Assembly: GCA_903926205.1 (NCBI GenBank)
Contig: CAIYID010000029.1
Span: forward strand, 1-40,429
Direction of reading: 5' to 3'
DNA from: an uncultured Bdellovibrionales bacterium
GTDB lineage: Bacteria > Bdellovibrionota > Bdellovibrionia > Bdellovibrionales > Bdellovibrionaceae
Length of the DNA stretch: 40,429 nucleotides
Below, piece by piece: positions 30,813 through 39,912 of this stretch (position 1 is the stretch's first letter; each line of letters starts with the position of its first letter). Below the pieces are notes generated by a model. The model was not told the origin of the DNA, made no database searches, and saw nothing but the letters and a program-made list of their open reading frames with translations. The translations under genes were made by a program, and so were the position numbers.

Positions 30813-33071
30813 CTATAAAAAACCTATGCGACGAGTTGAGATCCCTGTGCGTTCACTCATTTGCTGCTCGCAAAGATTGAAGACCTCGTCCTGACTTGCG
30901 ACCTCAAATGCACGAATTTTAATTACGATATTTCTTATTTCGCCTCCGGAAAGCTCATATCTATTAGCAAGTAACTCCACATCGCAAAAAGCCGGCACCA
31001 TTTCTCGATAGTTTTTCCATATCTGAAAACGCACCTCAGCTTTGGGTAAATCAAATTTTAAATGAAAAATGAAACGTCTGGCAAAGGCGGGATCCATCAT
31101 CGAGGTCCAGTTTGTTGCGGCAATAATAATCCCGGTGAAATTTTCAAGTTGTTGAAGAAATTCGTCGGCCTGTGTCCGTTCCCAAGAGGCATTAGCAGCT
31201 TCCCTATTTGTTAGTAAGCCCTCAGCTTCATCGATAAAAAGAATATGGCCTTCTTTCTTTGCTTCACCAAAAAGCTCCTTGATCATTTTTTCGGTTTCGC
31301 CGACGTACTTGCTCAAAATCGAACTTGGCGTGATTTTCAGGATTTTCTTTCCAAGCTCTCGTGCTATAGCCTCGGCCGCCATAGTCTTGCCAGTCCCCGG
31401 AGGTCCAAAGAGCAGCATGGATTTAGGTGCAGCCAATAAGGCCGAGCTAGATCCGACTTCAAGTTTACAGTGACGAATGAATCGATATATCTTCTTTGAA
31501 CTGTCCGCGTCCACCTGAAGGTCTTTGATTTGATACTTGCCTTCTTTGGGGCCGGCCGGAGCTGCGGCAACAAGCTGCAGCTCCACGGTTTCAAATGCTT
31601 CATTCAAATGAATTTCATCTATTTCTGAGCCGGAGGATAGTGCCGATGCCAATTGCAAAACCTGCTGAAAATAACCTCCTGGTACGTTGTACTTGGATGT
31701 AAGCTCACAGATTGCATCATGCGTGACCCTGGCATCAATGTTCGCACTTGTCTTTAGCTTTCCTAATTCATTTTTGAAAATCTCTGTCCTTGCCGACGTA
31801 CTCGGAAGTTTCAGGTTCGTGCTGTAGGTCACTCGCCTTAAGAAATCATCCGGTGCCCTGTAGTTTGTAGTGAAACAAGCCACTCCATTGAAATTCTCAA
31901 ATAGAATCTTCATCCACGGAGAAGCCATCTCAAGCCAAACGCTCTTCCAAAGAATGTTTTCACATTCCTCAAACAGCAGCATACTCGATTTATTTTTGGC
32001 CCTAGCGATTGCATAAGAGATGATGTTTGGAATATTTTTCTGCTCAATTTCGCCAGTTTGAATTCTTATGATACTCATGCCTAGCGCATGAGCTATTGCT
32101 TCCGAGGTCATTGTTTTTCCGGTGCCTGGCGGCCCCTGAAACAAAAAAGTAAGTCGACAATTTTTTCCAAGCTCTCTATTTTTATTGTATTCACCAATCA
32201 GCGTCTGAATAAACTTTTTGTCTTTCTCTGGCAAAATGACTTGTGAAAGCGTTTTTGATGGCTCATAGACCTTCTTCCACTCGAACCAAATGGGCTCACG
32301 CTCAGTCTTATGTCCCTCGTGGGATTCCAAAATTCGCGTTTCAATATAAACGTTTCCCCATGTCGAAGCCTCTGCGACATTTGAATCCGTAATGTCGACT
32401 AAACCTGAATCATAAAGCGAACTAGAGGGATTCAAATTCTGATGTATTTCTCTCATCGAATATTTATCCTTAAGTCGTGCTGATATCTTTTCGACAGAGG
32501 TTCCTTCGTCTAAACTCCCCCAACCGGAGATGATCTCATGTAAGGAGTCATCACGAGTGAGTAAATAGTAAATAATATCTTGCTGAATTTCAGAATGTTT
32601 GGAGGCAATCAAATTTAACAGACTCATGTTGTAGCCTTTTTTCTTGAGCTCCGACTTGATCCGCTTAATTTCACCTTTTAAAATTGCCTCGACTTCCCTC
32701 ACCACCCGACGTTTTATCGAACCAAATTGTTTAGAAAGCATTGCATCGAATTCACCAAAAACATCTACAGCCTCTGGCTTAGCATTAAGCCTGTCTTCAA
32801 ATAGATCTTTCAGGTCATTCGCGGACAGATATCTGATTTTCCCCTCAGAAATTTCCATTTGAAATAGTAAACATCGAATCACCAAGGCTGAAACTGGATT
32901 TTTCTTATCGAGAACTGGGATATCTATTATGAATTTAGATTTAAAAAATCTCTTAATTTTGGCCAGCTCTTGCTTGCTTAAATCAGAAAGGTCCTTTTCT
33001 TTTTTATCTGGGTCCACGCGGAGAGCCCGTCTTCTTTTTTCAAGAATTCCTCTAACCACTTTACTCGACAT
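30813..33071 (-). CDS. Two-domain AAA+ ATPase
   Basis: The 752-residue product has an N-terminal helical part (1-280) and two AAA+ modules. D1 has Walker A GPPGTGKT at 313-320 but Walker B MLLFEECE, with Glu where Asp is usual, so D1 may bind but hardly hydrolyse ATP. D2 has GPPGTGKT at 556-563, ILFIDEAEG at 610-618 and sensor IIAATN, as in Cdc48/FtsH-like unfoldases. It lacks a protease or nuclease domain, so it probably remodels or unfolds a partner. AAAGGAGA lies before the ATG. It is the second gene of the operon starting with DUF2130. Confidence 0.85.
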   Translation of the reverse strand: MSSKVVRGILEKRRRALRVDPDKKEKDLSDLSKQELAKIKRFFKSKFIIDIPVLDKKNPVSALVIRCLLFQMEISEGKIRYLSANDLKDLFEDRLNAKPEAVDVFGEFDAMLSKQFGSIKRRVVREVEAILKGEIKRIKSELKKKGYNMSLLNLIASKHSEIQQDIIYYLLTRDDSLHEIISGWGSLDEGTSVEKISARLKDKYSMREIHQNLNPSSSLYDSGLVDITDSNVAEASTWGNVYIETRILESHEGHKTEREPIWFEWKKVYEPSKTLSQVILPEKDKKFIQTLIGEYNKNRELGKNCRLTFLFQGPPGTGKTMTSEAIAHALGMSIIRIQTGEIEQKNIPNIISYAIARAKNKSSMLLFEECENILWKSVWLEMASPWMKILFENFNGVACFTTNYRAPDDFLRRVTYSTNLKLPSTSARTEIFKNELGKLKTSANIDARVTHDAICELTSKYNVPGGYFQQVLQLASALSSGSEIDEIHLNEAFETVELQLVAAAPAGPKEGKYQIKDLQVDADSSKKIYRFIRHCKLEVGSSSALLAAPKSMLLFGPPGTGKTMAAEAIARELGKKILKITPSSILSKYVGETEKMIKELFGEAKKEGHILFIDEAEGLLTNREAANASWERTQADEFLQQLENFTGIIIAATNWTSMMDPAFARRFIFHLKFDLPKAEVRFQIWKNYREMVPAFCDVELLANRYELSGGEIRNIVIKIRAFEVASQDEVFNLCEQQMSERTGISTRRIGFL

Positions 33072-33135
33072 ATGCTCTCCTTTCCCACGTCCAAAAAAAC
33101 AATTCTTATCTCACTCTACTCAAGTAAAAAATCGC

Positions 33136-34365
33136 TTACTCGCCATCGATCTTCGGCGCAGTTAGTTCAAGTCGCTCTATTGTTGGCAGACTTCGCCCAA
33201 GAATGCCCTGGAGGTCACCATAGAGTGCGGCTTTTGAGGCCAAAAGTTTATTGAGCTTAACCCCTCTAGCTTTCCAGATCCGCGTAAATGCAGATTGTTC
33301 AGTCGTAAGCTCATCGATCATATCCGTAACTGTTTCAACATCAGTCTCCATCGACTGTTTGAATTTTGTACCTGTTAAAAATCTAAAAATTTCTTCTTTT
33401 TGGTCTGCAGGAATAGTGTTGGCCATTCTAATTTGATGGACCTTTAAAAGCTGTTCCCGCAAAGCTCCAATAAATGCAACGGCAAGCCCTGGTACGACTA
33501 TCCACACGCCATCCCTAAACTCGATTCCAGAAGTCATACCTTCAGGTTTTGCCTTAGTAATGAGGACCGCCAAATCGGAACCCTCAGCGCGTTGATCTTC
33601 TTTTAATTTATCAATCCATTTTTCTGAAAAATTGATCGTGTCCTTAGCCTCAAGACTCATTTGCCCTGCGATATTTCCCGACTTGGATTTCACAATGTGG
33701 ATAATATCGCTGCCATTTTTTCCTTTTGGCACGGGCCTAAACTCATCGGTTGAAAACGCTTCTGGCAATAGCTCCTCAAGTTTCTTCTCAAAGGATTCGC
33801 CCTGCGCTTGCTGAGATCCTTGACTGGCTTTGCGATTAGCCTCTTCTAAGAGTTTGGCCATTTGCTCGTTTTTATAGGTAAGGTCTGAAATCTTTTTATC
33901 AGATAGTTCATGGAGGCGTTTTTCAGTTTCTTCCGTGATCACTTTAGCTCGTTCATCAAGTTTTCGCTCAAGCTCCAAATCCATTTGCAGCTTTTGCGCC
34001 TGCAGCTCGCGTTCCCGTTTTCGAAGTTCGAGCTCTCGGGACTGCGCCTCATCAGCACGCTTTTTTTCTTCTTCAAGTTGATTTTTTAGATCCTCTGTTT
34101 CTACAGCAGATTTCTTCTTGAGTTTTTCCTCAATGATTTTCTCTTGCTTCTTCTGATTAACGATAGCTTCGGCTTCATACGTTTTTTTAAGCTCGATATT
34201 GTGTTTTTCCATATCGGCCAATTGCTTTTTGTAGATGGACTCTTGCTCAGCAATCTTGGCGGCAAATTTTGCAGAAACTTGTGCCTCAATATTTCCACTC
34301 AGGGCAGCCGTAAGCGGAAAGGATTTATGGCAATGTGGACATTCAATTTGTTCAGAAATTTTCAT
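33136..34365 (-). CDS. DUF2130 coiled-coil protein with predicted nuclease domain
   Basis: The ATG at 34365 has GAGGGAG upstream; an in-frame ATG at 34392 would include that site. The 409-residue product has a short zinc-knuckle-like start (CPHC at 9-12), a long charged coiled coil (about 30-195, EEEKKRADEAQSRELELRKR) and a C-terminal PD-(D/E)XK-like domain with GSDIIHIV and MSLEAKDTINFSEKW (E-x-K). DUF2130 proteins occur in defence and phage-inhibition contexts. The gene begins the second leftward operon, divergent from the Xre gene. Confidence 0.8.
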   Translation of the reverse strand: MKISEQIECPHCHKSFPLTAALSGNIEAQVSAKFAAKIAEQESIYKKQLADMEKHNIELKKTYEAEAIVNQKKQEKIIEEKLKKKSAVETEDLKNQLEEEKKRADEAQSRELELRKRERELQAQKLQMDLELERKLDERAKVITEETEKRLHELSDKKISDLTYKNEQMAKLLEEANRKASQGSQQAQGESFEKKLEELLPEAFSTDEFRPVPKGKNGSDIIHIVKSKSGNIAGQMSLEAKDTINFSEKWIDKLKEDQRAEGSDLAVLITKAKPEGMTSGIEFRDGVWIVVPGLAVAFIGALREQLLKVHQIRMANTIPADQKEEIFRFLTGTKFKQSMETDVETVTDMIDELTTEQSAFTRIWKARGVKLNKLLASKAALYGDLQGILGRSLPTIERLELTAPKIDGE

Positions 34366-34421
34366 ATCGCGACTCCCTCTTAAATTGTTCAACCCAGATA
34401 TTAGTCTAGCTCATATAACGC

Positions 34422-34434
34422 GTATTGTCAATAC
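34422..34434. promoter_or_regulatory. Palindrome between DUF2130 and Xre genes: likely operator
   Basis: GTATTG-T-CAATAC is a perfect 6-1-6 palindrome in the divergent intergenic region, about 57 bases from the DUF2130 start. It is a natural site for the Xre regulator encoded next to it and could control both directions. Confidence 0.5.
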
Positions 34435-34435
34435 T

Positions 34436-34537
34436 ATGGGTAATAATTTATGTCTACAGGTGAGACGGTTGGCCCATAAAGAGCTTAAAAGCCTAAAGAA
34501 GGCCATTATTTATGCCGATGGGTGCTTTGAGAGGTAA
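34436..34537 (+). CDS. Possible 33-residue leader peptide before the Xre gene
   Basis: ATG at 34436 opens a basic 33-residue frame (QVRRLAHKELKSLKKAIIYA in its middle) that ends four bases before the Xre ATG. It begins one base after the palindrome and has no ribosome binding site, so it may be leaderless or not translated. It may also be just the 5' leader of the Xre transcript. Confidence 0.25.
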   Translation: MGNNLCLQVRRLAHKELKSLKKAIIYADGCFER

Positions 34538-34541
34538 CTAT

Positions 34542-34910
34542 ATGAATGGCACTTCTAACAGTAATAAGGGCTCAGGAATCGATCAGTTTTCCCTACCAGA
34601 ACGCATTGGTTATATGCGGGTACGGCGCAATCTTACCCAAGGCGAGCTTGCAGCGAAAGCTGGTGTTAGCCAAAGCACCATTGCTCACATTGAAAATGGG
34701 AAGAAAGATCCATCCCTTTCTACCCTAAAAAAAATTGCCACAGCACTTGATGTCCACATGGCCGTTTTATTCTCCAGCGACCAGGTACACGTGTTTGATA
34801 TGGAACGTCTCAAGAAAAAATATGACAATGTCGAAAAACTGAATCCAACTCTGTATTATGCGATTGGCAAAGTAGTTGCCTACGCAAAGGACATTGGATT
34901 TTTAAAGTAG
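34542..34910 (+). CDS. Xre-family regulator of the defence-like locus
   Basis: From the ATG at 34542 (GAGAGG upstream) the 122-residue product has a standard Cro/CI HTH: RIGYMRVRRNLTQGELAAKA, GVSQSTIAHIENGKK, then LKKIATALDVHMAVLF. A short helical C-terminal part (KKYDNVEKLNPTLYYAIGKV) may mediate dimerisation. It is the only rightward gene in the locus, between two leftward operons, and ends 8 bases from the stop of the convergent methyltransferase gene. It is probably the repressor of the DUF2130 operon. Confidence 0.85.
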   Translation: MNGTSNSNKGSGIDQFSLPERIGYMRVRRNLTQGELAAKAGVSQSTIAHIENGKKDPSLSTLKKIATALDVHMAVLFSSDQVHVFDMERLKKKYDNVEKLNPTLYYAIGKVVAYAKDIGFLK

Positions 34911-34918
34911 CAGTATTT

Positions 34919-37900
34919 TTAAGCTGCTTTTTTCTTAATATTTTCCCTTTTGAAAGTAATTCCCACGAGCCGCGAGGCTTCTCCGCTTTCACATATCTGA
35001 GTCCTGGACTCACCTTTCAACGCACGCACAACCAGCACATCAATTCTATTGAGTGCCTCCGTGGTAACTATAGCTTTCCCTATAATTTTTTTAACAGCCC
35101 TATATAACTCGTCGGAGGCCAAAACTGAAATAGGAACCGCGATATGCTCGCTATAAGCCGGATTTAGTTCGTATCCTCCCAGCTCCTGTCCGCCACTTGA
35201 TCTCCCGCCGCTCAATCGCTTTATCGTCTGCATTGAACACAAAACCTCAAGCGATTGAGAAAAGACCTTCGATGACAACCAAGCTGCGGTGTTAAAAACA
35301 ATTTGTTCATCGATTAACGGATTGGCAGTAAAAGCAACGTGACAATCCCTTATTACCACTGACTCTTTGGTACAGCTCATTGGCAACCTAGACGCACCTA
35401 TTTCAACACCAGTCCACTGAAATGGAAATATTAACTTCCAGTTATCTTTTTCCAGCAAAGATTCCTTGATTGGCCGTCTCCAACTAAAAGGAAAATCATT
35501 TTTTGTCTTTGTTTTCTTTTTTCCCTTTTTTGATTCCGCACCGGTGGTCACACTGAGTAACTTCTTCCTTTGATCTTCGGACAAATTTTTTGCAATTAAG
35601 TCATGCGCGACCGCATAAGACTCTAGCTGACGATTAACCTGATTCGGAGGAGCAAGATACACCATTTTGCCCGCCGATGGCTTAGTCATGGGCTGACAAG
35701 TTCCGTTTCGGGGAAGACACCCAACAACAAGGTCTTTCAACGCCCGTTTTTCTGCCAATGATTGCCAAATTTCATTTTCTCCAGTGTCCGGACCTTTTCC
35801 GACTTCAAATCCTAAATCCGTCACCCTTATCATCTGTCCGAACTGAAGTTTGGGAAGACTAAACTTACAAGTATCTTTTCCCTTTTTATTCGTATTAAGA
35901 AACGCCACGGCAGTAAGGGAGGGCGTATGCTGAAACAGTTGTCTATGACCGTAATCATAATAATAACAATTTACAGTTCTAGGATCTGTAAGAAAGTCAT
36001 CCTTCCCTTTCACTAAAATCTGCTGCTTAACCAAAATTCCAAAACGAAATTTTTTTGATCCCGAAAATTCATCTATACATTTCAAAACGACGGTACCGGA
36101 AATCTCGTGAGTATCTTCTTTATTAGGACCCCTAATTTTTTCTACTTGTGCCCATACCTTGTCTGGGCCAACCAGTTTTTCTCGATTTTTGGATTTCGAT
36201 GAAACGATTCCCCAAGGAGCATTACCGATGATTGCTGTTGGCTTTTTTAAATTTGATGGCCAATCAAATAGAAAGAAATCTTGGTTAAAAAAGTTCTCTT
36301 TAATAAAAGGCATCTCCAATCCCGATTCAGCCATAGGGTCAACGCCAAGTCGCTCAACGAACAGACTCAAGAGGGATGCTTTCGCTATACAGATAGCGTA
36401 AAAATCACGGTCATTGCCAAATACATTTTTAGAAATAAACTTAGAAAGTCTTTTTATTTCAGCCCGTTCGGAAATTCCAGGCGGAAATAATTTTTTGACA
36501 GCTGCCACCAAAAAACTTCCACACCCACAAGTCGGGTCAAATACTATATCATCTGACTGAACCTGAAGCTCATTCAGAACGTCTTCAACTAATTCAGTCG
36601 GCGTATAAAATTCTGTCAATTTTAACTCATTGACTCGATTTATGAAAGTTTCATAGGCGTAACCAAGTTCTTCTTGAGGCATAGCATCTACTCTAACATC
36701 ATAAGGTCGACTAATATTGTATGCCTCGATAAAAACGTTCAGATGAGCTTTTGACACAGGAAGGAAGTTTTTACTAATCCATTTCTGAAGGACAGTATGC
36801 ACCCAAGATACGTTCTTTGCCTCGAACAATGCGTGATCAATTTCCGAAACAGAAACAAAACCACAATTCCTAAGAACCGCCAACAGAAAAACTTGCATTG
36901 TATAATCAATTGCAGTTTTTCCATCTTTAACCTTCGCGTTTATAAGATTATATGACTTAAAAAGATTTTCAGCCAACGCCCGATCACATGTCCCATTGGG
37001 TTTTGCTCTAACACTTGTAATTGCAATCGGAAAATTAAGTCCCACTTTTCCATCACCAAGGAACTCACTGATATCCTCAACCAATTTGTTCTTTAGGTAA
37101 GAAAACTTCTCGTTTACGATCTCGTACTGCCATTTCATAACGTTGAGTTTTCCGTTAGCCGTTATTCTCTGAATATTTTGCTCTACGGAAAGGTCTGGAT
37201 TTAATAAAGCAAAGTACTGCCCATCAGCTAAAATGCACACGGGTCTGACTTCAATATTGTGTCGTACGTAATGGTTTGCCCTCGCATAGCTCATTGCTTG
37301 GCGCACACTCATTTCAAACATTTTTGAGGCTCTACCACCTAGCGCCTCAGACAAACCCGATGTCTCAGGCTTTTTCACTTCGATACAAACAACTGGACGA
37401 GTCTCATTTGGGAAATTTCTATAGATAGTTTCCACTACTATGTCCTGAAACTTATCACCGACCCGTTTTCCAAAGCGTAACGATTTTTTTCCACAAATTC
37501 GGACCATCAAGTCACGAACTTCATCGATCATCACATCAAACTCGCTATGAGCCCTTTTTTTCCTCGTTGGCTGCCAATAATCTGAATTTAAAATTTTACT
37601 CAGATGCTCTTCAAACAAATCTTGTGATTGAAATGGCCGATCAGTTGTCGCTTTGACTATTCCGTGAGAAAAACAAAGAATTTCTTTAAAATTCGTCAAC
37701 ACCAGTTTTTCTGAGTTTTCCTTGTCCACTAGACAACGATCATAAAAAAATTGTAAGTCGTCCTGAGAGGTAAAATAAAAACAAAGGTCCTTTGATTGAA
37801 TCAAAACTCTATGAGATCCTTCGGGCCCTAAACCATCCATAGTGTCCTCGCCAGGAACCCCAAGTTTATAGAGCACCTCTTTGGTGAGGATTGACTGGTC

Positions 37901-37948
37901 TTTTGACTTTAACTGCTTTGAATCATTGAAATTATATTTTTGTGCCAT
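34919..37948 (-). CDS. Fused nuclease and N6-adenine DNA methyltransferase
   Basis: The ATG at 37948 gives a 1009-residue protein; a longer frame to 38044 is less likely. The N-terminal part (about 140-250) looks like a type I restriction-type PD-(D/E)XK domain, with RPVVCIEVKKP at about 187-194. The methyltransferase has TEFYTPTELVEDVL, motif I FDPTCGCGSF (about 470-479) and motif IV IIGNAPWG (about 575-579). In motif IV the usual NPPW/Y reads NAPW. A long C-terminal region may recognise the target. This layout resembles type IIG or BREX-like enzymes that cut and modify with one polypeptide. It is the fourth gene of the leftward operon after the radical SAM and ASCH genes. Confidence 0.85.
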   Translation of the reverse strand: MAQKYNFNDSKQLKSKDQSILTKEVLYKLGVPGEDTMDGLGPEGSHRVLIQSKDLCFYFTSQDDLQFFYDRCLVDKENSEKLVLTNFKEILCFSHGIVKATTDRPFQSQDLFEEHLSKILNSDYWQPTRKKRAHSEFDVMIDEVRDLMVRICGKKSLRFGKRVGDKFQDIVVETIYRNFPNETRPVVCIEVKKPETSGLSEALGGRASKMFEMSVRQAMSYARANHYVRHNIEVRPVCILADGQYFALLNPDLSVEQNIQRITANGKLNVMKWQYEIVNEKFSYLKNKLVEDISEFLGDGKVGLNFPIAITSVRAKPNGTCDRALAENLFKSYNLINAKVKDGKTAIDYTMQVFLLAVLRNCGFVSVSEIDHALFEAKNVSWVHTVLQKWISKNFLPVSKAHLNVFIEAYNISRPYDVRVDAMPQEELGYAYETFINRVNELKLTEFYTPTELVEDVLNELQVQSDDIVFDPTCGCGSFLVAAVKKLFPPGISERAEIKRLSKFISKNVFGNDRDFYAICIAKASLLSLFVERLGVDPMAESGLEMPFIKENFFNQDFFLFDWPSNLKKPTAIIGNAPWGIVSSKSKNREKLVGPDKVWAQVEKIRGPNKEDTHEISGTVVLKCIDEFSGSKKFRFGILVKQQILVKGKDDFLTDPRTVNCYYYDYGHRQLFQHTPSLTAVAFLNTNKKGKDTCKFSLPKLQFGQMIRVTDLGFEVGKGPDTGENEIWQSLAEKRALKDLVVGCLPRNGTCQPMTKPSAGKMVYLAPPNQVNRQLESYAVAHDLIAKNLSEDQRKKLLSVTTGAESKKGKKKTKTKNDFPFSWRRPIKESLLEKDNWKLIFPFQWTGVEIGASRLPMSCTKESVVIRDCHVAFTANPLIDEQIVFNTAAWLSSKVFSQSLEVLCSMQTIKRLSGGRSSGGQELGGYELNPAYSEHIAVPISVLASDELYRAVKKIIGKAIVTTEALNRIDVLVVRALKGESRTQICESGEASRLVGITFKRENIKKKAA

Positions 37949-38102
37949 AAATAATTTCTCGGCAAAAAATGAAGACCTCTTAACGATTGATTTTTGCCTT
38001 GGCCGACAATGGCAGAACTTCTGGTCTAAAGTTTTTTGTGACAAATTAAAGATTGGGAAATACCCGGGCTAAAGTACTGATTTTTGGAAATGGAAGTGCT
38101 TC

Positions 38103-38504
38103 CTACCCTGGAATCCGAAGGCCGGTGGTGTATTGAATTCCAGTTCTTTTCTTTGGAGAAATCGGCGTTTTAAAAACTTTAACTACGGTCACGGGCCACC
38201 CCCACTTTCCTTTGGAATCAGTCCATGCCCATACCGACTCAGGGGTAACGCAATGACGGCCAGAGTCCGCATAGAACTGTTTCCTGTTTTCATATCTGAA
38301 ACTCTCGCCAAATTTTACAATCGCAATCATCCTAGCTTTGAACTTCCCCTTTTTGCCCGGCGTTTCCACAAGGACCATTTCCTGATTTATGTATTTGGCG
38401 GGTATCGGATATGTTCGAGTCTCAACAACCTTACGACCTTCAACTATTAGCTGAGAGATTGGGAATTGAATGTTGATTCCGCTCAATTTTTTTTGCTGGG
38501 CCAT
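38103..38504 (-). CDS. ASCH-like protein (first in the defence-like locus)
   Basis: The 133-residue product begins MAQQKKLSGINIQFPISQLI, then VEGRKVVETRTYPIP, the ASCH-type pocket with -EGRK--E-R, and KARMIAIVKFGES. It is followed by YADSGRHCVTPESVWAW and a basic C-terminal tail. Its start lies one base beyond the radical SAM gene's stop (the two are separated by a single base), so both are likely coupled. ASCH proteins bind RNA or modified nucleotides; a link to the product of the radical SAM enzyme is inference. Confidence 0.65.
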   Translation of the reverse strand: MAQQKKLSGINIQFPISQLIVEGRKVVETRTYPIPAKYINQEMVLVETPGKKGKFKARMIAIVKFGESFRYENRKQFYADSGRHCVTPESVWAWTDSKGKWGWPVTVVKVFKTPISPKKRTGIQYTTGLRIPG

Positions 38505-38505
38505 A

Positions 38506-39912
38506 TTATCTAACCAGCCCGTCAGGACTCTGCGGATCTGACACTTCTATTGCCGATTCAAGACCCAATGGAATGTATAACAAGTCAGGATTTATTGGTT
38601 TATAGCAATCTTTGCCTCCAACATTGACTCGCTCCTGGAATGGTACCATTCGGGAGTTTGTTTTGAAGGCGTCAACCTTTCCAACAATATTACAGCAATC
38701 TTTCTTGTTAGACCAAAGATCCTGCGTATCCCAAAACTGATTTTCGCCATTTCCAATGTAACAGACCGTAAATTCCATTGCTCTTCTAATTGTGCGTTTT
38801 TTTACTTCTTCATAATAATATCGTATTTCTCGATCGCTGTAATGCCAGTCTCGTGAAGACTTATTAGTTAGTTCTCTATTAAAAAATGGCCGCAAGTCAA
38901 ATCCGGTAGCCCTTTGAATATTATTAAGTGCGTACGAGCTAAATCTTCCAAATCCACAGATTATTGCTGGAACACCAGCATCCGCAATTTCATCGACCAT
39001 TTCAAAGGAGCTGTAATCAAACTTAGGAGCTGGACTATCAGAACTAAATTTTGGATCTGTAAAATAACCATCAGGATAAATCGGGAACATTGGATTCATG
39101 CGAACAGCTGTCCAAATTTTATTTTTGTTGAGTTTCTCTAGGGCGACAAGTCTCCTCTTTGCCGATGGCGCCCCTGGCTCAATGAGCTTATTCATGCTGT
39201 CATTAGTCGAAGCAATACTGAATTGAACCGAGCACAAATCCTTTTTTAACAATGCCAAATAGTCATCGTGAGCCACAAGGTCCGAACGAGTGATTATTGT
39301 GTACGGGTAATCATAAAAATTTAATATTTTTAAAAATTCCAATGTGATTTTATATTTTCCGTCTGACCACATGAAAGAGTCACTCATGCAGCCAATGCGC
39401 AATGGAACTTTTTGCTCCATTACATTTCGCCACTTAGATTTTTTGTCGGTTTCAAAAACAGTGTAAAAAACTTTTCTGATTTCGTTTAAATCTACCGGCA
39501 CAGGAATCGGATTATTCCAATATCCGTGAACTGTAAGCTCTGCCTTTGCATAACAATAGAGACAGTTGTGTGAACAGCCGCGCCCGTATGTATCGACTTC
39601 GAAAGCATAAAGACACTGCTGGCATGTTGAATGTGAATTTACCAATTTAAACGGGTTACTTTTGACTATCCCACCACGAACTGGCCGATCCTTGTATCTT
39701 AGTTCTAAGTCCCTATAGATTCTGTAATCAAATGAGGATTTGTAGGCTGACAGCAGATCCAATCTCTGCGCATCTTTTATTAGCTTGTTATAGGTCGGCG
39801 TAAGAAGCGACGGAGCCCCATCGTCAACTGATGGCCCTATTTTAAAATCGGTCGGTAGAGGTACAATTTTTGAAAGACTGTGATTTGCATCAACGCTAGT
39901 TTGGTCTGGCAT
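38506..39912 (-). CDS. SPL-like radical SAM protein
   Basis: The 468-residue product has the radical SAM cluster GRGCSHNCLYCYAKAE (C113, C117, C120; CxxxCxxC) and the features of the spore photoproduct lyase-like family: RIGCMSDSFMW, TIITRSDL, QFSIAST and VRMNPMFP. Two extra cysteines (C97 and C100) may bind another metal centre. True spore photoproduct lyases repair a thymine dimer in dormant spores; members outside spore formers occur in phages and islands and may modify DNA or RNA. The start overlaps the RHH gene by 17 bases. The true substrate is unknown. Confidence 0.8.
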   Translation of the reverse strand: MPDQTSVDANHSLSKIVPLPTDFKIGPSVDDGAPSLLTPTYNKLIKDAQRLDLLSAYKSSFDYRIYRDLELRYKDRPVRGGIVKSNPFKLVNSHSTCQQCLYAFEVDTYGRGCSHNCLYCYAKAELTVHGYWNNPIPVPVDLNEIRKVFYTVFETDKKSKWRNVMEQKVPLRIGCMSDSFMWSDGKYKITLEFLKILNFYDYPYTIITRSDLVAHDDYLALLKKDLCSVQFSIASTNDSMNKLIEPGAPSAKRRLVALEKLNKNKIWTAVRMNPMFPIYPDGYFTDPKFSSDSPAPKFDYSSFEMVDEIADAGVPAIICGFGRFSSYALNNIQRATGFDLRPFFNRELTNKSSRDWHYSDREIRYYYEEVKKRTIRRAMEFTVCYIGNGENQFWDTQDLWSNKKDCCNIVGKVDAFKTNSRMVPFQERVNVGGKDCYKPINPDLLYIPLGLESAIEVSDPQSPDGLVR

